In this document: positions 6,498-11,835 of the stretch, one piece after another
How positions within the stretch are numbered: the stretch's first letter is position 1
Layout of the letters: the number at the start of each line of letters is the position of its first letter
Origin: a bacterium
GTDB lineage: Bacteria > NPL-UPA2 > JAGMAN01
DNA: 11,835 nucleotides
Direction: 5' to 3'
Assembly: GCA_023130215.1 (NCBI GenBank)
Contig: JAGMAN010000033.1
Span: forward strand, 1-11,835
Notes under the pieces: model-generated
The model's database searches: none
The model's input: the letters and a program-made list of their open reading frames with translations, nothing else
What the model was told of the DNA's origin: nothing
Program-made: the position numbers and the translations under genes

Positions 6498-6689
6498 ATG
6501 AAGAAGCTTATAATTTTTCTCCTCATTAGCTTTGTTCTCGCCTTTATTGTGATGGCTGGAATCGGTCAGGCTGAGGAGGAGAGAGAAGGGGATGAAGCTA
6601 AGGAAGAGGGCTATAAACTTACTCCCGAGGATAAACGGGTTCAGATTATCTCTATCTTGATATTAGTTATCCTGGTCATTGCTCTTTAG
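6498..6689 (+). CDS. Small secreted or membrane protein, 63 aa
   Basis: Residues 1-25 form a signal-peptide-like segment ending in GIGQA, a plausible signal peptidase I site. A very acidic linker follows (EEEREGDEAKEEG), and the last 15 or so residues form a hydrophobic tail (IISILILVILVIAL). The mature protein would be a short C-terminally anchored peptide facing the periplasm. If the signal is not cleaved, it would be a two-pass hairpin. AAGGAG stands 8 nt before the ATG. It lies 62 bp after the four-cysteine gene on the same strand, so the two may be co-transcribed. I recognise no family. Confidence 0.7.
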   Translation: MKKLIIFLLISFVLAFIVMAGIGQAEEEREGDEAKEEGYKLTPEDKRVQIISILILVILVIAL

Positions 6690-6705
6690 CCCGTAGGGCG
6701 GGCTA
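6687..6705. terminator. Hairpin shared by two convergent genes
   Basis: TAGCCCG (6687-6693) and CGGGCTA (6699-6705) form a 7-bp stem with a TAGGG loop. The outermost three bases of each arm are the TAG stop codons of the converging genes. Neither side has a U-tract, so it may act as a bidirectional weak terminator or an RNA-end protector. Confidence 0.45.
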
Positions 6706-6915
6706 ACGGTAGATGATAAGGTAAAGTAGTCCAAGGGAGATGATGATCTCAATGGCTCCCAGAAACCGAAGATTTGCCTTAGATATACTGTTTAGCCAAT
6801 GGGTAATTTTATCAGGGATGAAGAACCAGATAATTCCTTCTGCAAGCAGGGCAAAGCATATCCCGGCGAATATCAATTTCATGTTGCGAAAGGCGAACAT
6901 GTAGAACTGGTCCAT
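6703..6915 (-). CDS. DUF2065-like small inner-membrane protein, 70 aa
   Basis: After a short polar start the protein has a first membrane segment (LIFAGICFALLAEGIIWFF). A loop containing PDKITHWLNSIS follows, then a second segment (FLGAIEIIISLGLLYLIIY). The layout, with ALxxEGxxxFxxPxK and RxxGxxExxxGLxLLYL patterns, resembles DUF2065 (YjeT) proteins of 60-70 residues, whose role is unknown. I chose the ATG at 6915 because AGGAGG precedes it. An in-frame ATG at 6948 lies upstream of the predicted transcription start. The gene is divergent from the lytic transglycosylase gene and convergent with the 63-aa membrane protein. Confidence 0.72.
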   Translation of the reverse strand: MDQFYMFAFRNMKLIFAGICFALLAEGIIWFFIPDKITHWLNSISKANLRFLGAIEIIISLGLLYLIIYR

Positions 6916-6931
6916 AGATTTTCCTCCTCGC

Positions 6932-6940
6932 TGGTAATAG
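6932..6940 (+). promoter_or_regulatory. Candidate extended -10 for the lytic transglycosylase gene
   Basis: TGG-TAATAG has the TGn extension but no recognisable -35 box. It would place a start near 6947, just upstream of the GAGGGAAG ribosome site. Support is weak and rests mainly on similarity to other promoters in the window. Confidence 0.25.
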
Positions 6941-6967
6941 TTTAACATACGTGAGGGAAGATGTCAA
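6939..6967 (-). promoter_or_regulatory. Sigma-70 promoter of the DUF2065-like gene
   Basis: Consensus TTGACA (6962-6967) is followed after 17 bp by TAAACT (6939-6944), with TGT as an extended -10. The -35 box lies inside the first codons of the opposite-strand transglycosylase gene. The predicted start near 6932 leaves a 17-nt leader with AGGAGG. Confidence 0.7.
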
Positions 6968-9012
6968 AGATAATCAAGTGCCTCATCCTGATCCTTGTCT
7001 TCCTGGGTTCAGGTAGAGCCACGGCTCAAATGGCTGATGAGCATCTGGGGAGAGGATGGAAGCTGTTTCAGTGGGGCAAATACAGCCAGGCACAGAAAGA
7101 GTTCAGGAAAGCTGTCCGAAGCTACCCACTCCTGAGTGATTACAGTCAGTATTACTTAGCCAGTTGTTACAAGAAATCAAAGGACTGGAAACGAGCTATT
7201 AGAGAATATTATAAAGTGGTAAGGTCCTATCCTCAGAGCCTGAAGGCCCCTTACGCTCTATACCACATGGCTTCTATTCAGGCTGAGAGAGGTAGACACC
7301 GGAAAGCAGTAGTCAATTATGAGAAGCTCCTTGAAAACTATCCATCCATCTTCCCCTTGGACAGGATTTATTTCCTCCTGGGAGGGCAGTATGAGGCCTG
7401 CCGCTGCAGGAAAGAGGCAACTGCTCTATACACCAAGACAATGGAGAAGTTTCCAAGAAGCCCCTTTGCCTATCAGGCTCTTTTGAAGGTGGAGGAGCTA
7501 AAAACCTACCGACCCACTCCGAAAGAAGAGTATCAAGCAGGGCTGGTTCTTTATCATAACGGCAAGTACGAACAGGCCATTTCTAAGTTGAGAGAAGTTT
7601 TGTTGAGAAGAGCTTTATATCACTCCTTGGCCTCCCAGGCTCAGCATTTGATAGGAGACTGCTTTTATAAGAAGAAGGACTATCAGGAAGCAATAAGAGA
7701 GTATGAGAAACTGATAGCTAACTTCCCGCAGAGTGAGTTAGTTCCTGAAACAATCTATATGATAGCTCAAAGTTTTACCTCCCCGGGCCAGGAGGAGAAA
7801 GCTCTGGAGCGATATGAGGAACTGGTTAGCTCTCATCCCCGGAGTTCCTGGGCAGACGTCGCCATATTTGAGAAGGGTAAATTGCGTGAGAGGCTGGGTA
7901 ACCCCACCGGTAGTATAGAGGAGTATGGCAGAATAATATCCCATTATCCAAATAGCAATCTGAGGGATAAAGCGTACTGGCAGATGTCCAGGTGCCTGAT
8001 GAAATCAGGTGACCACTCCCTGGCTTCTGAGGCGCTCGTAAAGTTAATTGAGGAATATCCTGACCGGGAATTAGCCGGGGATAGTCAATACTGGCTGGGA
8101 AAATTAGAGGAGCGAATGGGTAACTACTCAGGAGCTCTTCAAGCTTACCAGCTCGTCAGGGATAGATTCCCTCACCATTTCTACTGCCGGAGAGCCGAAG
8201 AGAGGATAAGCTGGCTAAGAGATACCTTAGAGCTTAAAGAGGCAGAGAAAAAATCTCCAGTTTCAGCTCCCCGAATGAGGGAGCTACGGCTTTACTCCCA
8301 GCTTCCCCTTTCTCAAGAAGGGGACCTTAATTTCAGGAAAGGATTAGCTTTGATTAGGTTAGAGATGTACCAAGATGCCACCAGAGAGCTGAGAGTTAGT
8401 TTCAGGGAGAAAAAGAGAAGCTTGGAATTCTACTATAACCTGGCCTTCCTCTATAAGTTAGCTAATTTCTACCAACAATCTATTGAGCAGATAGAGATAG
8501 CCTCAAATAAAGTTGACATAGATGAGCTGCCAGGCGAACTCTTATCATTTCTCTACCCCATCCATTACCGGGAATATGTCAAAGAATATTCCCACAGATT
8601 AAACCTGGACCCTCTTCTCGTCCATGCCCTTATCAGAGAGGAAAGTAGATTCAACCCCCGGTCAGAATCCCGATCCAGAGCCCTGGGGCTTATGCAGATT
8701 CTTCCTTCAACCGGAGAATGGATATCTAAGAAAATTGGGGAGAAAGCATTTGAGGAAGGCAGTCTCTTCCAGCCCAAGCCGAATATTAAATTAGGAACCT
8801 GGTATTTAGCCCATCTCCTTGAGAGGTTTAATCAAAATCTCATCTTTGCTCTGGCTGCTTACAACGGCGGTCCAACTAATGTAACTAATTGGCTTAAGAG
8901 AAGCAGTGAAGACATAGATGAGTTTATTGAGGATATCCCCTTATCAGAGCCCAAGCGCTATGTAAAGAAGGTAATGGCCAGCTACGCCATCTATAAGCAA
9001 ATTTATAAATGA
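6961..9012 (+). CDS. Periplasmic soluble lytic murein transglycosylase (Slt70-type) with TPRs
   Basis: It cleaves the MurNAc-GlcNAc bond of peptidoglycan to give 1,6-anhydro ends. Of 683 residues, the first 22 are a signal peptide (cleavage likely at ATA|Q). Residues 28 to about 420 are roughly ten tetratricopeptide repeats, each with a YxxAxxxYxxxxxxYP pattern, and a further TPR-like pair lies near 455-515. The C-terminal SLT domain (about 545-683) holds catalytic E561 in EESRF, GLMQ at 576-579 and AYNGG at 633-637. The tandem TPR region is more regular than the superhelix of E. coli Slt70 and could dock partner proteins. GAGGGAAG lies directly before the ATG, and an in-frame stop (TGA) just upstream fixes the start. 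The 3' end overlaps the convergent PIN toxin frame by 10 bp. Confidence 0.95.
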   Translation: MSKIIKCLILILVFLGSGRATAQMADEHLGRGWKLFQWGKYSQAQKEFRKAVRSYPLLSDYSQYYLASCYKKSKDWKRAIREYYKVVRSYPQSLKAPYALYHMASIQAERGRHRKAVVNYEKLLENYPSIFPLDRIYFLLGGQYEACRCRKEATALYTKTMEKFPRSPFAYQALLKVEELKTYRPTPKEEYQAGLVLYHNGKYEQAISKLREVLLRRALYHSLASQAQHLIGDCFYKKKDYQEAIREYEKLIANFPQSELVPETIYMIAQSFTSPGQEEKALERYEELVSSHPRSSWADVAIFEKGKLRERLGNPTGSIEEYGRIISHYPNSNLRDKAYWQMSRCLMKSGDHSLASEALVKLIEEYPDRELAGDSQYWLGKLEERMGNYSGALQAYQLVRDRFPHHFYCRRAEERISWLRDTLELKEAEKKSPVSAPRMRELRLYSQLPLSQEGDLNFRKGLALIRLEMYQDATRELRVSFREKKRSLEFYYNLAFLYKLANFYQQSIEQIEIASNKVDIDELPGELLSFLYPIHYREYVKEYSHRLNLDPLLVHALIREESRFNPRSESRSRALGLMQILPSTGEWISKKIGEKAFEEGSLFQPKPNIKLGTWYLAHLLERFNQNLIFALAAYNGGPTNVTNWLKRSSEDIDEFIEDIPLSEPKRYVKKVMASYAIYKQIYK

Positions 9013-9383
9013 AAATTCACCGGATATGTTCCGCAGCAGATAAAGAATGGATCTAATAGATTTTCCGATTGGAGCCTGTTTGCCCGAAGGAGGCTTATCT
9101 CATCGGGGACGATAACCTCAAGTATGCTCATAATCTGGCTAATGTATGTTTCAACCTGCTCTTCATTATATTCCTTCTTGCGCCGGAGAAGATATCTCAG
9201 TTCAAGCAGAGTGGTCAGACAGGTTAGTCCTTTAATCTTCCTGGTCTCAACCATTCCAATTATCTTATGTGGAGCTTTCCAGAGTTCTCTGCCAGTGTCA
9301 GTTTCTCGCTCCTTGGTAAGCCAGTTAACTATGACATCTGTATCCAATATCACGGATGGGATAGATTCATTTGATCTTTCCAT
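9003..9383 (-). pseudogene. vapC: PIN-domain toxin (VapC-like), C-terminus disrupted
   Basis: VapC toxins are PIN-fold, Mg-dependent RNases that cut tRNA or rRNA until bound by the paired antitoxin. Here the first catalytic Asp (D14 in ILDTDV), the mid-domain Glu (E61 in TTLLELRYLL) and a later Asp (D111 in NLLDP) are present. After LLDP the reading frame turns into FFICCGTYPVNFHL and stops. The neighbouring frame reads HSLSAAEHIR, which fits the expected D-x-x-H-x-x-x-A segment, and then also stops. The usual final 20-30 residues with the fourth acidic residue are missing. The frame instead ends inside the transglycosylase gene. I read this as a frameshifted and truncated, probably inactive toxin. 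The start overlaps the antitoxin gene by 17 bp. Confidence 0.7.
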
Positions 9384-9552
9384 AGAGACTTGCTCTCAGC
9401 TCCTTGATAAATTGGGTGCTGGTCTTACCCCCGGGAATAATTCCCTTAAATTTACCCAGAAGTTCATCAGCAACCTTTTTCTTCCTGGGGATACAAGGCT
9501 TAACCTTGATCGTCTTGAGTGCCTGAACTGCTTCTTGAAGAGTTGATGACAT
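9367..9552 (-). CDS. Antitoxin partner of the PIN toxin (VapB-like), 61 aa
   Basis: This short basic protein lies immediately upstream of, and overlaps, the PIN toxin gene, the standard antitoxin position. Its C-terminal half (GIIPGGKTSTQFIKELRASLYGKI) looks like the extended toxin-binding tail of PIN-module antitoxins. The N-terminal STLQEAVQALKTI is probably a small dimer or DNA-binding part and shows no classic AbrB or RHH motif to me. The ATG has GGGAGGTGA upstream and a strong promoter 20-50 bp further back. If the toxin is dead, the antitoxin may persist as an orphan or could still neutralise related toxins. Assignment rests on context and the tail. Confidence 0.7.
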   Translation of the reverse strand: MSSTLQEAVQALKTIKVKPCIPRKKKVADELLGKFKGIIPGGKTSTQFIKELRASLYGKIK

Positions 9553-9573
9553 TACTATTCACCTCCCAGTATG

Positions 9574-9602
9574 ACAGTACCATATTCTAGGGTAGATGTC
9601 AA
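9574..9602 (-). promoter_or_regulatory. Sigma-70 promoter of the VapBC-like module with overlapping repeat
   Basis: TTGACA (9597-9602), 17 bp, then TACTGT (9574-9579) with an extended TGG. TACTG recurs 3 bp on (TACTG-TCA-TACTG), so a direct repeat spans the -10 box and could be the autoregulatory operator of the antitoxin complex. Confidence 0.7.
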
Positions 9603-9703
9603 GGAAAAGGGATTTCAATTAAACCGCCGAAGAACCCTGTGCCTATAATCGAATACAACCACCTATTTACCGGCTCCTAAGCATACCTGTGGCAAGACTG
9701 ACT

Positions 9704-9740
9704 AAAAAATGTCTTTTTTACCTCGAAATGCGAGAAAAAG
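9704..9740 (-). terminator. Candidate rho-independent terminator downstream of the RelE-type module
   Basis: CTTTTT (9713-9718) plus CTCG (9722-9725) pair with CGAG (9731-9734) plus AAAAAG (9735-9740), leaving a 3-nt bulge and an AAATG loop. On the minus strand the hairpin is followed by ACATTTTTT (to 9704), a fair U-tract. It lies about 145 bp beyond the toxin stop. Confidence 0.45.
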
Positions 9741-9856
9741 TTTATTCTGTAACAAACGCAGCAAAATCCTCGAGAATGGTAGTTAACTGAAAAGTGGAAA
9801 CAGAGTAGCACATTGAAAGGCTGGCGGCGTAAGTGGTGCATCTATTACTCAAGCAG

Positions 9857-9878
9857 CCCCGTACCCAAACGGACGGGG
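9857..9878 (-). terminator. Hairpin just after the RelE-type toxin stop
   Basis: CCCCGT (9857-9862) pairs with ACGGGG (9873-9878) around a 10-nt loop, 5 nt beyond the toxin stop codon. The stem is GC-rich but no U-tract follows. It could pause transcription or protect the RNA end, with the T-rich terminator further on completing termination. Confidence 0.4.
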
Positions 9879-9883
9879 ATTAG

Positions 9884-10168
9884 TTAATACACTTCCTCAT
9901 GGGTGCCAATTTCTATCAGTAGAATATCGTCCTCTTTTTGGTGCTGGCTCTTTACAAAATCAAATACTACTCGCAGGTTGTATCCAGCACTACAGGCCCA
10001 TGATCCTGATAATTCACCTTTAAGTTTATGTGTCTCTAATCGCGGAACAAAAGGATCTTTGGTCAGAGTCTTTAAAGTCTCCTCAATACCCTCCTTTAAA
10101 TCTGGATGCTTTTTTATTGTTCGTTTAAATGCCCTCTTAAAGGTTTTGCCCCAAATAAGTGTTCTCAT
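9884..10168 (-). CDS. RelE/ParE-family type II toxin (mRNA interferase-like)
   Basis: The 94-residue protein has the compact RelE fold signature: a basic N-terminal helix region (FKRAFKRTIKKHPDL), LETHKLKGELSGSWACSAGYNLRVVFDF in the centre, and a C-terminal ILLIEIGTHEEVY. The GTHxEVY end supplies the usual His/Tyr catalytic or rRNA-contact residues of the RelE/StbE-YafQ-like group, which cut mRNA on the ribosome. The length is normal and the frame is intact. Its ATG overlaps the antitoxin stop as ATGA, so toxin synthesis is coupled to antitoxin translation. Which mRNA codons it cuts cannot be told from sequence. Confidence 0.88.
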   Translation of the reverse strand: MRTLIWGKTFKRAFKRTIKKHPDLKEGIEETLKTLTKDPFVPRLETHKLKGELSGSWACSAGYNLRVVFDFVKSQHQKEDDILLIEIGTHEEVY

Positions 10169-10386
10169 TCTTCAGATAAATCTTTCATCAGTTCATTTGC
10201 CGTGCCTTCTTTAACTTCTCCCTTAGCATACTCTGCCCTTGCTTTCTTAATATTTTTTGCAAGCAGATCTCGTCTATGTTCTATTTGCCTGTGGCGAACA
10301 ATATCAATAAGATCCTCTTGCTGATACTCAGGCAATGATTCGATTACATCTAATGCTTCCTGGAATGTTGCGGCTTGCTTAGACAT
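10165..10386 (-). CDS. Antitoxin of the RelE-type module, 73 aa
   Basis: The protein begins TFQEALDVIESLPEYQQEDLIDIVRHRQIEHRR, a helical segment recurrent in antitoxins that accompany RelE/StbE toxins. It ends in a charged, probably disordered tail (KGEVKEGTANELMKDLSEE) that would wrap the toxin. Its N-terminus resembles that of the other antitoxin in this window (T-[LF]-QEA-[VL]). AGGGGG lies 8 nt before the ATG. The gene is second in its transcript if the 27-codon leader ORF is translated. No standard DNA-binding motif is obvious, so autoregulation is inferred only from the class. Confidence 0.85.
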   Translation of the reverse strand: MSKQAATFQEALDVIESLPEYQQEDLIDIVRHRQIEHRRDLLAKNIKKARAEYAKGEVKEGTANELMKDLSEE

Positions 10387-10402
10387 CTTAAAAACCCCCT
10401 TT

Positions 10403-10486
10403 TTATTTTCCCTTGTCCCTCATATCACGTGGGACAGTAATAATCGTTTCTCCTGTAGTAGCATTATCAGTTTTATCTGTTGCCAC
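10403..10486 (-). CDS. Possible 27-aa leader ORF upstream of the antitoxin gene
   Basis: A GTG-initiated frame encodes VATDKTDNATTGETIITVPRD... ending MRDKGK, with GAGAAG a few bases upstream. It starts about 11 nt after the predicted transcription start and stops 17 bp before the antitoxin ATG. The ETIITVPRDMRDK stretch resembles a piece of an AbrB-like swapped-hairpin domain (TVPKEIRDK), so it may be the remnant of a lost antitoxin. Equally, it may be a short leader peptide, or chance. Confidence 0.35.
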   Translation of the reverse strand: MATDKTDNATTGETIITVPRDMRDKGK

Positions 10487-10503
10487 ATCTTCTCATGTTT
10501 TAA

Positions 10504-10532
10504 ATTCTACCATAAGAAATGAGCTCTGTCAA
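10504..10532 (-). promoter_or_regulatory. Sigma-70 promoter of the RelE-type module
   Basis: TTGACA (10527-10532), 17-bp spacer, then TAGAAT (10504-10509) with an extended TGG. The spacer end TATGG is identical to that of the other module's promoter. The predicted start near 10497 gives a leader of about 110 nt before the antitoxin. Confidence 0.75.
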
Positions 10533-10795
10533 GAAATTAAAAAATTGGTGAATAAAACCAGATTGCATTAAATGCTGACCGACATGAGTCCGTCGGATAA
10601 TTGTATCTAATTTCGCCCCTCTTTTTAACCAACCCTCGTCGGGAAGAATGTTAACAAACACCTATAGGGTAAGCCCAAATAATTTTCCCCTCGTAAATGC
10701 AACATTTTAGGGGAGGGTTTTTCGCCAGATATTTAGTCCAAATTGGGTAGCAGATATAACCTCGGTTAATTTTATTTTTCTGATTTTATTTTTAT
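10533..10795. other. Non-coding gap between the toxin-antitoxin island and the oxidoreductase gene
   Basis: No coding frame with a ribosome site is seen. CCGAC (10579-10583) and GTCGG (10592-10596) form a small hairpin. A larger one lies at 10687-10713. The stretch next to the oxidoreductase stop is strongly T-rich on the plus strand (10767-10798). Confidence 0.5.
10687..10722 (+). terminator. Two-part hairpin followed by a T-run
   Basis: CCCCT (10687-10691) pairs with AGGGG (10709-10713), and AAATG (10695-10699) with CATTT (10703-10707), around a CAA loop. AGGGTTTTT follows on the plus strand, which gives terminator form in that direction. No plus-strand gene precedes it. On the minus strand it lies about 80 bp beyond the oxidoreductase gene with only AAAATTATT after it, so it could partly insulate that gene from the toxin-antitoxin promoter. 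Confidence 0.35.
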
Positions 10796-11824
10796 TTATG
10801 TCCGGGCAATCTTTACTGGCTGATTTTCCTGCGCCGATTGTATTTCAGCCAGGGCTATGCGTACTGAATCGCGGGCTGATTCCGGCGGCACTATCTTAAG
10901 AGAGGTATTTTCTATAACAGTTTTAACAAAATAGTCTATCTCGTTGCCCCAACCACTTCCCGGTGATAGCTCCGGGACAAAACTTTTGCCTGCATCAGGA
11001 TTGATTTTGACAGCAGGGTCCATCATAGAATCGTAAACAATGTTGCCTTTCTCAAACACGGCCAAATAACTCATCTTAAACCCAAACTCGCCGTTGAGCA
11101 CCCAGCTGCAGATAGCATTGACTACAGGCCCGTTAGGATAGTCATAATTCGTGGAGATAATATCATAACCGCTGCCTTTGACGGTGTTCTTTCCTGCCGA
11201 TGAAACCCTTTGAGGCAAACCCAGCAGGTAATTGACCAGATCAACGTCGTGTATGTGCATATCCAAGGCGGCTCCGCCTCCCTTTTCATCCTGCAGTATC
11301 CAGTTTTCACCTGACCAGATAGGGGTGCCGCCGCCCCGGAAACAGAAAAGCCCGGTCAACGCCCCCAATTTTTTGTTTTCTACATAGCCCTTGAGTACTT
11401 CATATTCCGGCCAGAAACGCAGACATTGTCCGATCATAAGTTTCTTATTGTTCTTTTGACTGGCCGCTATCATCCTGTTGTATTCTTTGAGGGAACCGGC
11501 CATGGGCTTTTCACAAAGAACATGCTTGCCGGCCTCTAAGGCGGAAATCGTAAACTTTGCGTGAAGATGGGTAGGCAGACAAATATCTACTATATCCAGA
11601 TTATCGTCTTTGATTAATTCATCTGCGTCTTCATGACACCTTATCCCGGAAAAGTCAAACATGTCCTGCTCGGTGGCAATATTACCGCCGCCGGAAAGGT
11701 CTCCTTTAAGCTTTTGCGGCCTTTTATCCGAAACAGCGGCTAATTCTGCATCTGGATGTTTCAGGTATGTTTCTAAATGCATCCGGCCCATAAAACCCAA
11801 TCCAATAATCCCAACTTTTAACAT
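10796..11824 (-). CDS. Gfo/Idh/MocA family NAD(P)-dependent oxidoreductase
   Basis: Members oxidise or reduce sugars, inositols and sugar-nucleotide derivatives with NAD(P). The 342-residue protein starts with the Rossmann fold (GLGFMG at 8-13). It has the family EKP motif at 105-107, where K106 is the catalytic lysine. In the C-terminal domain D188, H192 and D193 in GGGAALDMHIHDVDL match the substrate-binding D-x-x-x-H-D pattern of myo-inositol dehydrogenase-like members. The substrate cannot be assigned. The gene is complete, and the ATG lies 11 bp from the window edge with AAAGGT very close upstream. Its operon partners, if any, lie outside the window. Confidence 0.93.
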   Translation of the reverse strand: MLKVGIIGLGFMGRMHLETYLKHPDAELAAVSDKRPQKLKGDLSGGGNIATEQDMFDFSGIRCHEDADELIKDDNLDIVDICLPTHLHAKFTISALEAGKHVLCEKPMAGSLKEYNRMIAASQKNNKKLMIGQCLRFWPEYEVLKGYVENKKLGALTGLFCFRGGGTPIWSGENWILQDEKGGGAALDMHIHDVDLVNYLLGLPQRVSSAGKNTVKGSGYDIISTNYDYPNGPVVNAICSWVLNGEFGFKMSYLAVFEKGNIVYDSMMDPAVKINPDAGKSFVPELSPGSGWGNEIDYFVKTVIENTSLKIVPPESARDSVRIALAEIQSAQENQPVKIART

Positions 11825-11835
11825 GACCTTTGCTC

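Larger units (their letters stand above)
9603..9883. other. Non-coding gap between the two toxin-antitoxin modules
   Basis: I see no coding frame with a ribosome site in this stretch, on either strand. It contains the two hairpins listed separately near the 3' end of the RelE-type module. The rest is AT-rich sequence without recognisable repeats or insertion-sequence ends. Confidence 0.5.

Noticed and set aside
9124-9546. Long plus-strand frame opposite the VapBC-like genes
   Set aside because: It is antisense to two recognisable toxin-antitoxin genes and has no domain features.
9780-9880. GC-rich stretch considered as a possible tRNA
   Set aside because: No acceptor stem or anticodon and T-arm pairing could be drawn. 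Only a simple hairpin is present.

Overview
This 11.8-kb window comes from a bacterium of roughly 45% GC by eye. Its prepilin peptidase and large periplasmic lytic transglycosylase suggest a diderm cell. The promoters are of the sigma-70 type, and several carry an extended -10 TGn. The PAC2, DUF362 and ThiI-like PP-loop genes beside aroE and thiL would suit a little-studied, probably anaerobic lineage. No marker in the window fixes the phylum.

Region 1 (about 1-6120, minus strand) is a compact operon. Transcription order is PAC2 protein, DUF362 ferredoxin-type protein, thiL, PP-loop tRNA thiolase-like protein, aroE and prepilin peptidase. The first four genes overlap by 4-16 bp, so they are probably translationally coupled. 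Two genes start with TTG. A promoter with a tandem 10-bp repeat just upstream of it precedes the operon. A highly palindromic element lies beyond its 3' end (20-147).

Region 2 (about 6190-6960) holds very small genes. They are a 24-codon stub matching the N-terminus of DUF62 (SAM hydroxide adenosyltransferase), a 51-residue four-cysteine protein overlapping the stub by ATGA, a 63-residue membrane protein, and a convergent DUF2065-like membrane protein. The stub is probably read from a leaderless promoter. The convergent pair share one hairpin that contains both stop codons.

Region 3 (6961-9012) is a secreted Slt70-type lytic transglycosylase with about ten TPRs.

Region 4 (about 9003-10532, minus strand) is an accessory island with two toxin-antitoxin modules. 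One is a VapBC-like pair whose PIN toxin looks broken at its C-terminus, where it runs into the transglycosylase gene. The other is an intact-looking RelE/ParE-type pair with its own promoter and a 27-codon leader ORF.

Region 5 (10796-11824, minus strand) is a complete Gfo/Idh/MocA oxidoreductase gene. It is separated from the island by about 260 bp of hairpin-containing non-coding DNA.
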